Assembly: GCF_014066305.1 (NCBI RefSeq)
Contig: NW_023501053.1
Location: 762,501 to 826,500, forward strand
From: Letharia columbiana
Lineage: Eukaryota; Ascomycota; Lecanoromycetes; Lecanorales; Parmeliaceae
Direction: 5' to 3'
Length of the DNA: 64,000 nucleotides
This document shows, piece after piece, positions 13,524 to 24,654 of the stretch. Numbering within the stretch: position 1 is the first letter of the stretch; the number at the start of each line of letters is the position of its first letter. Under the pieces are notes generated by a model. That model worked only from the letters and a program-made list of their open reading frames with translations, had not been told where the DNA came from and did not search any database. The position numbers were made by a program, and so were the translations under genes.

Positions 13524-15498
13524 ATGGGTTCTCTCAAGTCAGTCTACCAGAGCTTCTTGGCAAGCCCCAATGCGTCTGCATTGAACAACGATGCCTCTCT
13601 CAACTACATTACGACTCTTACCACCATCAACACTGCCGCTGCCATAATCAAACATCATGCAGCACATCAAAAGGTTCTCACAAAGAAAGAAGAGAAGGTT
13701 CTGAGCTGCATTGAGGGCCGCGATGCTTTGTGCCTGGATGTCGAGACCACTTTGGAATTCATTACAGGTGGAGGGGCTTATTTGCCCGGCTTGGATGACA
13801 ACTTCCTGGCGGACCGCGTCGTTACATTCCCAATGGTGAAAGAAACTCGGCCGGCAAAAAATTCACGTTGACGCTCGTGCTAAATCTTTGGTCTAGGTGC
13901 ACATCGTCCATTTCGATTCGACCCAGAAGATTCAACAGGTCCGCCTATACTGGGATCAAGGATCTCTACTCAAGCTCGTAGATGTTATTGGATCTCGAGC
14001 AAGGAACTGGCCTATCCGTGATGGCAAAGATCAGGCACGTCTGATCGCTTCGAGTGCTGCGGTTATTACTCAAAGCAATGGCCCCACGCGTCCAGCCACG
14101 GAGAACGGTTCCTGCGACGCAGACCATGCGGCTGTCACAACCAAGCCTAGATCACAGAGCAAGAATGTCACCAGAGACCCACATGCCAGCTTAGCCCTCT
14201 TCGCGCCTCGTGAAGAAGAAGAGGACTCCTCGGCACCCGCCGCTGTCGCTCCTCGTGCCTCGGCCAAACCACCGCCCCGGGACTACCATGACCTCTTCGT
14301 CGGTAACGAGTCCGACGCCTCGCCAATCTCCAAGGAAAAGATTATATCGCCCCAAAAGGAGAACATGACCCTTGGCCCTATCGCTCCCAAAGGTGGTGTT
14401 GGCAAAAATTATCAACCCTCTCGCTTGTTCGAGACCGACAACCCGCAGCCAGGAACTCCCGGCACGCCCATCGAATCTTCAGCGAAATTCATCAAACCCG
14501 ATCCCAATAAATACAACCATTTCGAATTCGGCGATGGAAACGAGAAACAAATGCCAATGGCAGCTCGGCCCAAATCTAAGCACCAAAACAACTGGGACTT
14601 CGCAGATGTCATGACCCCTGACAAGGTTCCCATCAAAGTCCGAGGCCAAGACGTCCGTCACTTCGGCTGGAGTGACGATGAACCTGTGATGGATAGCCCA
14701 GTCAAGCATCCTGCTGTAGCCAAAGCGCGTCCTGATGCCAATACAAACTTCGAATTCCAAGATGATGATACTCCCGGAGGTGAGCGGGGTCCAGATCATC
14801 ATCGCGGTCAGGCTAACGCGAAGGGCTTTGGAATGTATCAGAACAATGTTTTCGACGAAAGTGATTTGCCACACAGCCCAGAGAAGAAGGGCCATCCATT
14901 GGCCAACCTAGAGGATAGACGCAAGAACTTCGATCCCCATTTCAGCATGACAGATGATGCTCCCTCTCATTCAGCGAATGTTGACAAGCAGCCGATCCCG
15001 GAGGCCAGAGCGAAGGTGATTCAACAAATGGGTGCGCAGTGGGAAGCTAGCGGCCAATCGCCAGTAAGTCGCCACCCGACAAGCAAAATCGAAGATGTAA
15101 TCAACCCAACCTCTGGAGACAAGGAAAACTTTCTGAATGGAGGCGGCAACAAGCATGTTGGTATCAAGAGCGGCGGCGACGGCATGGGAGGGAAAAAGGG
15201 AGCCGGACGCTCGTGGGGCTTTGGAGACGATTCTCCTGGCCCTCAACCCGCTAGTAAGAACGAGAATCGAATCAACCCGGTTTCTGGGGACAAAGAGAAC
15301 ATCTCGAACGGAGGTGGCAAGAAGCATGTGGGCATCAAGAACGGTGGAGATGGCATGGGCGGGAAGAAGGGGGCTGGACGTGCCTGGGGCTTTGGGGATG
15401 ATAGTGATGAGGACGGCGTTGGAGGCAGGAATGGTGGCAAGTTCCAGGCTTCGAAGATCCAACAGGCCCCGAAGGATAGTGGGTTTTGGGATTTTTGA
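13524..15498 (+). CDS. NTF2-like domain protein with disordered KEN-motif tail
   Basis: Two exons, 13524-13835 and 13897-15498, splice in phase 0 to 637 aa. The first ~165 residues look like an NTF2-fold domain: helical N-terminus, the PMVHIVHFDSTQKIQQVRLYWDQG strand region across the splice site, then VDVIGSRARNWPI. The rest is disordered and charged, with repeated short blocks such as NFEFQDDD, NNWDFADV and GFWDF, each an aromatic-acidic motif. Near the C-terminus a 57-residue unit occurs twice (DNA period 171 nt, from about 15100 and 15271), each copy with SGDKEN and SWGFGDDS or AWGFGDDS. A third KEN lies near 14356. Neither a partner nor a function can be assigned. NTF2-fold domains usually bind proteins or small ligands. 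Confidence 0.8.
15100..15441 (+). repeat. Two-copy 171-nt coding repeat
   Basis: Two in-frame copies of a unit starting INPTSGDKEN or INPVSGDKEN and ending in WGFGDDS. They begin near 15100 and 15271. Protein identity is high and silent differences are common, so this is an old duplication kept by selection rather than a recent expansion. Confidence 0.8.
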
Positions 15499-16154
15499 GC
15501 ATGGAAGGGAATGGGGATATGTTGCAATGAAGGAAAGACGGATGGCGGATTGATTGGGTGCAATGATAGGCGATGGATCACGAGGTGGCAACATTGTTCT
15601 TCTGAACGTTGATGTTCCTGTTCAAAATTCCGGGTGATGTATCATGTGAATGCTTCAAAGATATCCATGCAGCAGATCATCTCAAATCGAGTATTTCAAG
15701 CTGTCTTCTGCCGCTTTTTTTGTTCACTCAACGTGTTGGACTAAAAAAAGCGGTGCTGAATGTGCATCGAGCGTGGAAATTGGGCAGAAAAGTTCATGGA
15801 CATAGGCATCTTTACGATCAAGCATCCAAGGAGAACGGTTTTCTCTAGGTCATCTGGAGAACGCGTTCTGAGTCCTAATCTAGCATCGGTGATCACTAGA
15901 CTATCGCACAGACTTCCAGAGTGTCTGGGCGAAATCGTTTCCTAAGTAAAGTATTCACACTCGACACGACACAATTGAGCATGTATCGTACAGTGATGAT
16001 TCCTTCCTCGAACGGATGAGCGACGTAAAAGTCATCGGTACTATGACTTCACACTTCACATCCTGCATCAGACATCATCTCATACTTCTTCGTCCGAGCA
16101 CATGTTCTCCTCCATACATGCACGTTCTCAGTTAGACGTGCGATGAAATTTCTC
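15499..16154. other. Intergenic between converging genes
   Basis: 656 bp between the 3' ends of the NTF2-like and BTB genes. It should hold the two terminators and polyadenylation sites. No gene is recognised. Confidence 0.5.
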
Positions 16155-17600
16155 CTACCATGGCAATTCATCATCGGTCACGTTGATGCAAAGGAAGCCT
16201 TGGTACGAAGCGTTCCTCTTGCTCAGCTTTGCGCTTGGCTGCTTCACAACGCAGCCGAACAAAGGCTCAATGATCTCAGCTGTCCTGTGTTGTAGCGACT
16301 GAAAGACAGTCCCGAAATCTTCTCTACTGATATTTGCGGGTTCGCCAAACTTGTCGTAGAGTCTGCCGAACCAGTACGGGTGAGAAGGGTATTGTATATC
16401 GGAGCCTATGTTCCGCAAGAGACGTTCCTTCAAGAGTCGGAACTTTCGTGCATAAGAGACCCAGCCGCCGTTTCGATGGGACCTGAAGAGTCTGCTGATC
16501 TCGTCTCTGAAGGCCGCGGTAGCGAATGTAATTGTACGCTCATCAGGCATTCTTCCAGTTTTCCTTGGCTGCTCTATGAGGACAACACGCTGATGAATGT
16601 CCTTCAGCATGTCCCGCAGCTCAGCACGCTTGCTGAGCAGCAACTCACCGGCCTCGAAACTGCTGAAAATGCGCTCGATGTCATGATCCTCCCACAGGGG
16701 ATCTGCGATGATTCGAGAGACAATCTCTTTGAGCAGCCAGCGAGAGTGGATCTTCATTGCGATGTTTAGAAGTTCCTTGTAATTGGCATTGGAGAACCTT
16801 TCGATATCAGAGCTATGATAGCGAATCAAAAAATTCTCGACAGGCATTGACACAACCGAGTGGCTATCGTACGCATCTGCTACACGGACAAGGGTGTAGA
16901 TCGACTTGACAACATACTCGAAGTTGCTGGGATCGATGGCTAGCGGTATATGATGTATGAGCTTCAAGTATTGACGATGAGCTTCAATGGTATATGTTCG
17001 AAAGCTCGTTTTGTTATTGTCTTGGGGAACCCATGGAGCACACCTGGTAAAAATTGCGGCAGTACTGAAGTGAAGGCCCGGCGTCTCCGCTACATGGACT
17101 GCTCCTGCTGTCGGCCCCACAGATAAGTACTGAGATCTGGCAAAGGTCACAGGCGCGCTTGACTTACCGCTCTGGCTAGAAGATCCAAATGATCAGTAGA
17201 ACCCCCATCTAGTTCGTCGAATCGTAATTGGTATTTCCATTTGATCGTACCTTCACCTGCTGAGCCATGATTGCCGCTAGCCCAGCGACTACTGAGACTG
17301 GCCTTAAAGAAGGAGGAGTGTAAGCTAAGGACCACACTGTGAACGACGAAGCGATCTTCTGGCTTTCGAGAGAGATGGATTTCCACGTCACCATCTTCAT
17401 GGCACGGAAGAGCAGTGCTTCTTGAAGACGAGTCCTTGAAAAGAATTAGCTGACACCAAAAACATACGGGCATCGATCTGCTTTACCATAGCTGTTGATC
17501 TTTGAGGCTCAGACTGGGGTCGTTTCGAGCAGACCTGCTCAGCGACAATTGATTTCCTTTTGACGAAAGTGAGCAATCTATCATGAAAGTGAGAAGTCAT
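16155..17600 (-). CDS. BTB/POZ domain protein
   Basis: A likely start at 17600 (MTSHFHDRLL) is followed by a splice at 17491 (ATG|GTAAAG) to DSSSRSTALPCHEDG. The BTB core is HEDGDVEIHLSRKPEDRFVV then HSVVLSLHSSFF, matching the 'DV.I......F.VH..VL...S..F' pattern. Another intron starts after LLARA (about 17150), but its acceptor is ambiguous. The long C-terminal exon to 16155 resembles the helical region of fungal BTB proteins (HIPLAIDPSNFEYVVKSIYTLVRVADAYDSHSVV). The 5' end may extend to 17838 through a poor 40-nt intron. BTB proteins dimerise and often act as Cullin-3 adaptors, but the fungal members of this type have no settled role. Confidence 0.72.
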
Positions 17601-18443
17601 CCTCGAAAGTTCCTCAATCAAAGGTAGACAAAAGCACGCACCTCTTCTGAACGTTGCCAAACAAGGCAATCAGGCCTCGTGATGATGTAGATATTGGGCA
17701 GTCAACCATAGTGGGGAACGGCATGAAGCCAGGCTTAAGGGATGTGGTTTGAGTCAGCTCAAAGTGAGGTGAAGTTGGAAAAGTGACAGCTCCACAGTCC
17801 TCACTTGTCAACTTTGGGGGCAGGCCCTTCAACCCCATTTCATGGCATCCTCAATTTTCCGGTCGCCCCAAAAATCTGATTCTCTACCACATTTGCATAG
17901 GCTAAACCCCGTATGAGCTCCAAGTCTGGTCGTTTCTCATGCTAAGCAAAATCTCCTCCTCACAAGCTGTTGCCACATGTTACTCCCAGACAATAGCTAT
18001 CAGAACATTCTCGATGGCCTCGCTTCCTCCATTTCTTCCATGCAATCGTTGGCGACTTCGACGCAAATGAAGGCTAGAGAGGTGTCACCCCCATCTTTCC
18101 TCCCCCGATATTTGGATGCATAATAGAGTAGCGACCGAGTCACATTTGCCGCCGACCGCTGCAAAGTCCGGAAAATGGATATTGAACTTGCTTTGTCGAC
18201 ATTGCTGTTACGTTCTTCGCTCAATCATCAATTTTTTTATCACACGTCGAATTCTGCTAATGCTGCCTGTGAGTAGAGCACACTCATAATCTCGAACCAA
18301 AGTAGGGCAGCGCCAAAGATGCCTTGGAAATCCTCCGTCAGCAAGCTACCTATTTGTGCTTTTGGCTGGCTTTTCCCTTCTATGGAATAGTAGAGTTGTG
18401 ATTCTTTCGCAGGGAAGACCACTTGGTTCACAGATCCACCAGT
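17601..18443. other. Intergenic, BTB gene to RPC25
   Basis: About 840 bp. The first 240 bases could be a 5' exon of the BTB gene (open frame from 17838). The rest is 3' flank of RPC25. Short minus-strand frames at 18000-18431 show no recognisable domain. Confidence 0.4.
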
Positions 18444-19414
18444 CTACCACCACTCAACCGGCCCAAGTCCGGACTGCGACATCGAAGCCTACATCGTTGA
18501 GCACATCCTGCTTCCAAAGCGGCAGTGGACTTACTGTGATGCTATAAGGGCTCTTCCGCTCCGTTGTCGGCTCACTACCTCGCTCGGAAGGAGGTGAAGG
18601 AGATATGTCGTTCCATTGCTCGTCCTCCACACGCACTCGAACCCACTCGTTCTTGTCGTAAAAGTATTCGTCGCCATCATTTACCCAAGTCCAAACTTGC
18701 TCTTGCACGTTGCTTGAAATAAAGTCAGATTCGCAGAGAAGGCCGTTGGCAGCAAATGCAGGATCAATAAGCCAGAAGCATGTGCGGAAAAGAGTAAACG
18801 AGCAGAAGAATTGGGGCTACAGGGCCGACTTACAAAAAGCTTTTGGGGAACATCAAGTTCGGAGGGACAAATATGTCGTCAAAGAAGTCCAGCCGTACTG
18901 TTCTGGGTGTCATTAAGCCAGTTCCATTGTAGAGGAACGGGGGGCCTACTTTTCATGCCATATTCAGAAGCGCCACTGATCTGTGCGAGAAGAATCTCTC
19001 CCTTGAAAGGACGGAAGACGATAAGACGGAATTCGACTAGAAGCCTTGAACATTTGAACTTGGGAAGCCGGGATGCTTTGGCCTACCATTGACATTCACA
19101 ATGCCAGTACCATGGCCAATCAGACCGTCGGAGGCGTTCAATATATCGTAAACGCATATGCAGAGCCCGATTTTTTGAATTACCTGGAACGCTGTTAGCA
19201 TCGCAAACTAAAGGGAAACCACGAGCCGTCTACTTTGTTGGCATATTTGACGTTGATGTTGTCTTGAATACTTTCTCCACTGGGCTTCTCCACATCCTCT
19301 GGAGATATTTGGACCAAATCACTTAGTGTAGTCTGATTGATGTTTCAGCACTGCAGGCGATGAAAGCATATTCCACTCAGAGAGTCCAACACCCTAGCTT
19401 ACCAGGATGAACAT
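18444..19414 (-). CDS. RPC25: RNA polymerase III stalk subunit Rpc25 (RPC8)
   Basis: Seven exons, 19414-19403, 19332-19234, 19183-19087, 19036-18950, 18897-18834, 18712-18535 and 18488-18444, give 193 aa with every phase consistent. The protein starts MFILTTLSDLVQ, then has SIQDNINVKYANKV, KIGLCICVYDIL, GHGTGIVNVNVEFRLIVFRP, FKGEILLAQISG and the OB-fold FFDDIFVPPNLMF. It ends in the subunit-specific GLGPVEWW. These are the Rpb7N (SHS2) and OB domains of the Rpb7/Rpc25 family. Rpc25 pairs with Rpc17 to form the Pol III stalk used in initiation. The first exon codes only four residues. The gene lies head to head with its Pol II paralogue RPB7. Confidence 0.93.
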
Positions 19415-20070
19415 TGAGCTTCCAATGCCATACGATGGGGACCTTCGAGCGCTTTGGTTGAGAGCTGTACATTCGTTGGCTTCACGAGACCACAAAGTAA
19501 GACTCGAGAGATGCGAACGAGGGAAGCGATCGGAAGGGAAACGGAAACCCTTACCGTAGGGCTGTACTCTAGCTAAACTTTCCTCGTACATTTCAGCACT
19601 AAGCCTCAAAAAGAGACGAGACACAAATCCCGGCACAAGCACAAACTTACCCTTGACAACGCCTGGTCCTCACGCCGTCCAGGGCCCGATCCGCACTGAC
19701 AAGGTCTCGAGCAACCTCTCTGTTTCTTCTGGGGAGTGCGCAAGAGTGCTAAAGTCTTTGCGCAGCCACTCCTTTACTTGGCGGGCCTCAGTACGTTGTC
19801 CAGCAGCGCTTCACTGCGTCTGGACTATGCTGATCTCTAGGCGTGTCTATGAAGCTGTCACTCGTTCGCGCATGATCGCGTGAAACCCGATATCTTAGTA
19901 TTATCTCAACAGGACCAGAGAAGGCTGGACATAGGAATGAGAGCGAGCTAAGGAGCGTGAGCGGTCACATTGTGTTGAGGGCTGCGCATCCTAGGAAGAA
20001 GCGCTGGCATACCGCCTGTCAATAGATACAGATACTCGTCCAAGCAACCTATAACCTCCAAAATTCCAAC
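19415..20070. promoter_or_regulatory. Shared upstream region of RPC25 and RPB7
   Basis: 656 bp between two divergent start codons. A minus-strand open frame (19642-19394) runs through the RPC25 start but has no family similarity and probably reflects the leader. No TATA box was seen. Promoters of both RNA polymerase stalk genes must lie in this interval. Confidence 0.5.
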
Positions 20071-20752
20071 ATGTATTTCCTGCACGACATGGAGCGAACC
20101 ATCACGCTGCATCCATCATTCTTTGGCCCACGCGTAAAGGAGTACATCAGAGGCCGACTTATGGAAGATGTCGAGGGAACATGCACTGGCCAATTCTACA
20201 TTATTTGTGTGATGGATACAGACACCCAAGACTTTTCTGAAGGGCGAGTGGTCCCGGGCAGTGCTGTCGCAGAATACACAGTACACTATCGAGCCGTCGT
20301 ATGGAGGCCTTTCAAGGGCGAAACGGTTGGTCTACCCGTCGAGAATCCATGGGCATTTCGGGCTTGTCATGTGCTGAATTTTTATCTCACGCTAGGTCGA
20401 CGCCATAGTCAGCTCTGTGAACAGAGAGGGTATTTTCGCTGACGTTGGACCTCTCCCAACCTTTGTCTCCAAGCATGTGTGTTCAGACGGCTAAGCTTTC
20501 GGACCCTCGGCTGATGTGTATAGATGATCCCGAGCGATATCAAATGGGATCCGAATGCTACTCCGCCACAGTTCACGGACAACGGAGACCAAGTCATTGA
20601 GAAGGGTACACATCTACGGATCAAGATAATGGGGACGAGGAGTGATGTTGGCAGTATGTTCGCTATTGGAAGTATCAAAGAGGACTTTCTAGGGTTTGTG
20701 CCATGTTTGTGATCATACTAGCTTCCACTTACGATTTTGCAGAACTCTCTAA
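20071..20752 (+). CDS. RPB7: RNA polymerase II stalk subunit Rpb7
   Basis: Four exons, 20071-20325, 20396-20476, 20524-20693 and 20743-20752, give exactly 171 aa, the length of yeast Rpb7. The start MYFLHDMERTITLHPSFFGP, the DVEGTCTGQ block, VHYRAVVWRPFKGE, GIFADVGPL and PSDIKWDPNATPPQF are hallmark Rpb7 segments of the SHS2 and OB domains. With Rpb4 it forms the Pol II stalk, which binds emerging RNA and links transcription to mRNA export and decay. The last exon is only 10 nt, completing Gly and adding Thr-Leu-stop. Confidence 0.96.
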
Positions 20753-21385
20753 AAGACCATGTCCAGCGTGTCAAAGCTGAGCGCTCCCAGAACGCGAACC
20801 CTTGCCAAGAGGAACATCAAAGATGTAGAGGGAGAGGCTCTACGACAGATCCTTCGTCTTGACGGCGGGACTTCGTACCAACTCTGCGAAAAGAGACCTC
20901 CAGCTCTTAACCAGAGCTGGCTGAGCTTGGATTTCAAAGGGTTTGGGTGATTGTATTACTAATTATATGTCGCTCTTCATAATTTAAGATTCATCGTGCG
21001 AGATAGAAAATGATACCGAATTCGAAAGGGTTGTGACTGTAACAAAACCCATGGTGGCTCAGGAGGCATATTGATATCAGAACTGTAGATGTTGATTGAG
21101 AAAGTCAACAAAGTGTTCAAGATTCTACAGACTACAATATTCATATAGTGGAGATGAATAGAAGGATTAGATTATACTCGCCGAGCCAGCATCTCAAATA
21201 AGGCACTAGATAATAGACTATTGCTGAACTTGAATTCAACGACGAACAAGAGGATCATGCATCTGCTCTATCATCCACTGATGTTAATCACCAATCAGCC
21301 CAACGAGTCGTTGGCAGCCTTCTAGATGGGAACATTAAGTTTACTCCGTTCGTGATCCCATGAATCCACCTCCGGAGGTCTCGAG
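20753..21385. other. Intergenic, RPB7 to DapB gene
   Basis: 633 bp with the RPB7 3' flank and the downstream promoter. One plus-strand open frame at 20759-20950 overlaps the presumed 3' UTR and has no recognisable domain. Confidence 0.5.
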
Positions 21386-24222
21386 ATGGCTTCCACTCCA
21401 TACCATGACGATGAAGAGGAGAGGAAACCGTTGACCCACGACTCCTCATCCTCGGACCCAGCTCGAAACTCTCTGGATTCCGTCACATCCTCTTCCGACA
21501 CATCTATAGCCTTGGAGCACCTTAATGAAGACGGGACTGCAGTGGGCAACGGGCATACAAAAGGCCTGTCGGGGACCAGAGCCCTTGACGACAAGGGCAA
21601 TGACTACGATGACGAAGATGGCTTCTATCGTCCCCCTCGCCGACAACCGTTGGAAAGAAGGAATAGACGCATAATGTGGGCATTGGGCGGCTTATGCCTT
21701 GGTGGATGGTTACTTGCTCTGGTTCTCTTCCTGTCTCAGCAAACATACAGACATGCATCTTCCATCCCATTCGACCCAGCTGCCACCGCATCACACGGGT
21801 CTGGCAAGGCCGTGACTCTTGATCAATACCTCACAGGAGCATGGCGACCAAGGCATCAGCAGATCTCCTGGATCGCGGGCGCAAACGGCGAAGACGGACT
21901 GCTTCTCGAACAGAATGCTGGTTCCGGCAAAGATTATCTGGTGGTAGAAGATGTGCGAAGTCGCACGCCCAACGCTGAGGCACAGGATAGCCAAACCCTG
22001 ATGAAGGATGGGCCCTTCAAAGTGGACGGTCTCGACGTGCAGCCGAATGGAGTATGGCCGAGTAAAGATCTCAAAAAGGTGTTAGTCATGTCCAGTGAGC
22101 AGAAGAATTGGCGGCATTCTTTTACAGGCCTTTATTGGATATTCGACGTTGCAAGTCAACAAGCCGAACCTCTGGATCCAGCGAAACCAAGTGACCGTAT
22201 TCAATTGGCTTCATGGTCACCCCAAAGCGATGCCATTGTCTTCACCAGAAACAACAACATGTACCTACGCAAACTTTCGTCCAACAGTGTAGAACAGATT
22301 ACAAAGGACGGGGGAAGCGAGCTCTTCTACGGGGTACCTGATTGGGTATACGAGGAGGAAGTCTTCGGCGGGAATAGTGTGACCTGGTGGTCTGAGGACG
22401 GGAAATTTATAGCCTTTCTACGGACAAACGAGACCGCTGTGCCGGAGTACCCTATCCAATATTTCGTTTCCAGACCGAGTGGGAAGGACCCGGCACCAGG
22501 CGAAGAGAGTTACCCTGAAGTACGACAACTCAAATACCCAAAAGCTGGCGCTCCAAATCCAGTAGTGGACCTACAGTTCTACGACGTTGCTAATAACGAC
22601 GTTTTTTCAGTCACTACCGACAACGACTTTCCCGACGATGATCGCTTGATAACCGAGCTAGTATGGGCTGGAAGAGATGGCAAAGTTTTGGTCAAGAACA
22701 CGAACCGAGAAAGTTACATCTTGAAGGTCGCCTTGATTGATGTCGTTGAACGGACTGGAACAGTTGTTAGGGAAGAAGATGTAAAAGCCTTGGACGGGGG
22801 ATGGTTTGAGGTGTCAGAAGAGACCCGATACATCCCAGGCGATCCTGGTAATGGTCGGCCTCATTCTGGATACATTGATACCGTGATAAAAGAAGGCTAT
22901 GACCATCTCGCCTATTTTACTCCTCTCGACAATCCGGAACCTGTTATGATTACGACTGGAGAGTGGGAAGTTGTCAATGGTCCGTCAGCAGTTGACCTAA
23001 AAGCAAACCTTGTATACTTTGTCGCAACTAAGGAATCCTCCATTCAAAGACATGTCTATACTGTGAATCTTGATGGGACATCTCTCCAACACTATTCGGA
23101 ACATCGCAAAGAAGGTTATTACGATGTCTCTTTCTCCACAGGTGTTGGCTTCGCCTTGCTCTCCTATCAAGGGCCCGACATTCCTTGGCAAGAAGTTCGT
23201 TCGACGCCAAGCTTCAAAGGACACTACTACAAGCATCGCTTTGAGACGAATACTGGGTTAGCCAAGCTCGCCGCTGCTCATGAGCTGCCCATTGAGATTT
23301 ATCAGACGGTAAATATTAGCGGCGTTGATCTTAACCTCGTCGAGCGCCGTCCACCCCATTTCGATGAGAACAAGAGATATCCGGTCCTTTTCCAACTCTA
23401 TGGAGGTCCTGGCTCGCAACAGGTTGACAAGAAGTTCACAGTTGACTTCCAGTCTTACGTGGCGTCGAACCTCGGCTATGTCGTTGTGACGCTAGATGGG
23501 CGAGGCACTGGCCTCATCGGTAGAAAAGCAAGGACTATCGTGAGCGGCCACATCGGATACTACGAAGGCATGGACCAGATTACGGCTGCAAAATTGTGGG
23601 CGAAGAAACCGTACGTCGATCCGGAAAGGATGGCGATTTGGGGCTGGAGCTACGGGGGCTTCATGGCGTTGAAAACATTGGAGCTTGATGGAGGTGAGAC
23701 ATTCAAATACGGTATGGCTGTTGCGCCGGTGACGGATTGGAGATTTTATGGTAAGCTCTCGTGTACTTGCTGTGGCTGGAGCCTGACTGATTTGGCTGCC
23801 AGACTCCATCTACACCGAACGATACATGCAGACCCCACAGAATAACCCTGATGGCTACGATAATACCACGATCAGTAACATGACCGCTCTTCAAGGCAAT
23901 GTCCGTTTCCTGATGATGCACGGCGTAGCAGACGACAATGTGCACATGCAGAACTCCCTTACTCTCCTGGACAAACTCGATCTTGCGGGCGTGGAGAATT
24001 ATGACGTTCATGTTTTCCCCGATTCCGATCACAGCATTTACTTCCACAATGCGAATCGGATGGTTTACGATAGTACGTCAAGCCTGCACTTGATACGTGG
24101 AAGATACTGACTATGCACTAGGACTTAATAATTGGCTTGTCAATGCTTTCAACGGCGAATGGTTACGAACAGAAGATGCGATACCCATGGAGAGGATTGG
24201 AGCTACTTCTCACAGACGGTGA
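21386..24222 (+). CDS. dapB: Dipeptidyl aminopeptidase B (S9B, vacuolar)
   Basis: Three exons, 21386-23750, 23803-24072 and 24122-24222, give 911 aa, normal for fungal DapB. A Ser/Asp-rich cytosolic tail is followed by one membrane anchor at about residues 95-116 (type II topology), a beta-propeller and an alpha/beta-hydrolase domain. The catalytic Ser is in GWSYGG (about residue 755), the Asp in the DDNVH motif (about 832-836) and the His in DSDHSIYF (about 865). DWVYEEEVF carries the paired glutamates that bind the substrate amino group. The enzyme removes X-Pro or X-Ala dipeptides from N-termini in the vacuole. Symbol by family convention. Confidence 0.95.
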
Positions 24223-24654
24223 ACAGGTCAGGTAGCATGGGCTGGCGTTAGGAGGTTTCAGAGGCATACTTTATGCTCGAAGTATGTGAGGGGCGCTGAC
24301 GCTATTTGGAAAGCCAACGAGCCTAATGGCAGATGTTATGGGTTTGATCTCGAAACATTTCGTTTCGTTCTTGTTGATTCATTCTCTAGAGACATGAACA
24401 TGTTCCAGTTCGGAAATGGAAATCATGTTTTGTTTGTCCATGTTCGACAGAGCCGTGGTCTAAAAATGCGATGCCCTAAAGTACAGTAAGTACAGTAAGT
24501 ACGTTATCAGGGCGAAAATCCGTAAATCCGAAAATGACGTCGAGCCAACTCTGCGATTGACTCGAAAATCCGGCCGTCACCACTTTCGTCTACAACAATC
24601 TACCTGTCCATTCGTATCTAACAATCTCTTAATCCACTGTACTCCACGAAAGTT
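24223..24654. other. Intergenic, DapB gene to NAD(P)HX dehydratase
   Basis: 432 bp. It contains a short direct repeat near 24480-24502 in which ACAGTAAGT occurs twice in a row. A CT-rich leader precedes the next gene. No gene is seen. Confidence 0.5.

Noticed and set aside
14971..15594. 207-codon minus-strand frame
   Set aside because: It is antisense to the repeated tail of the NTF2-like gene and has no domain of its own.
19394..19642. Upstream extension of the RPC25 first exon to 82 codons
   Set aside because: The family starts at MFIL, which is the ATG at 19414. The extension has no similarity to the family.
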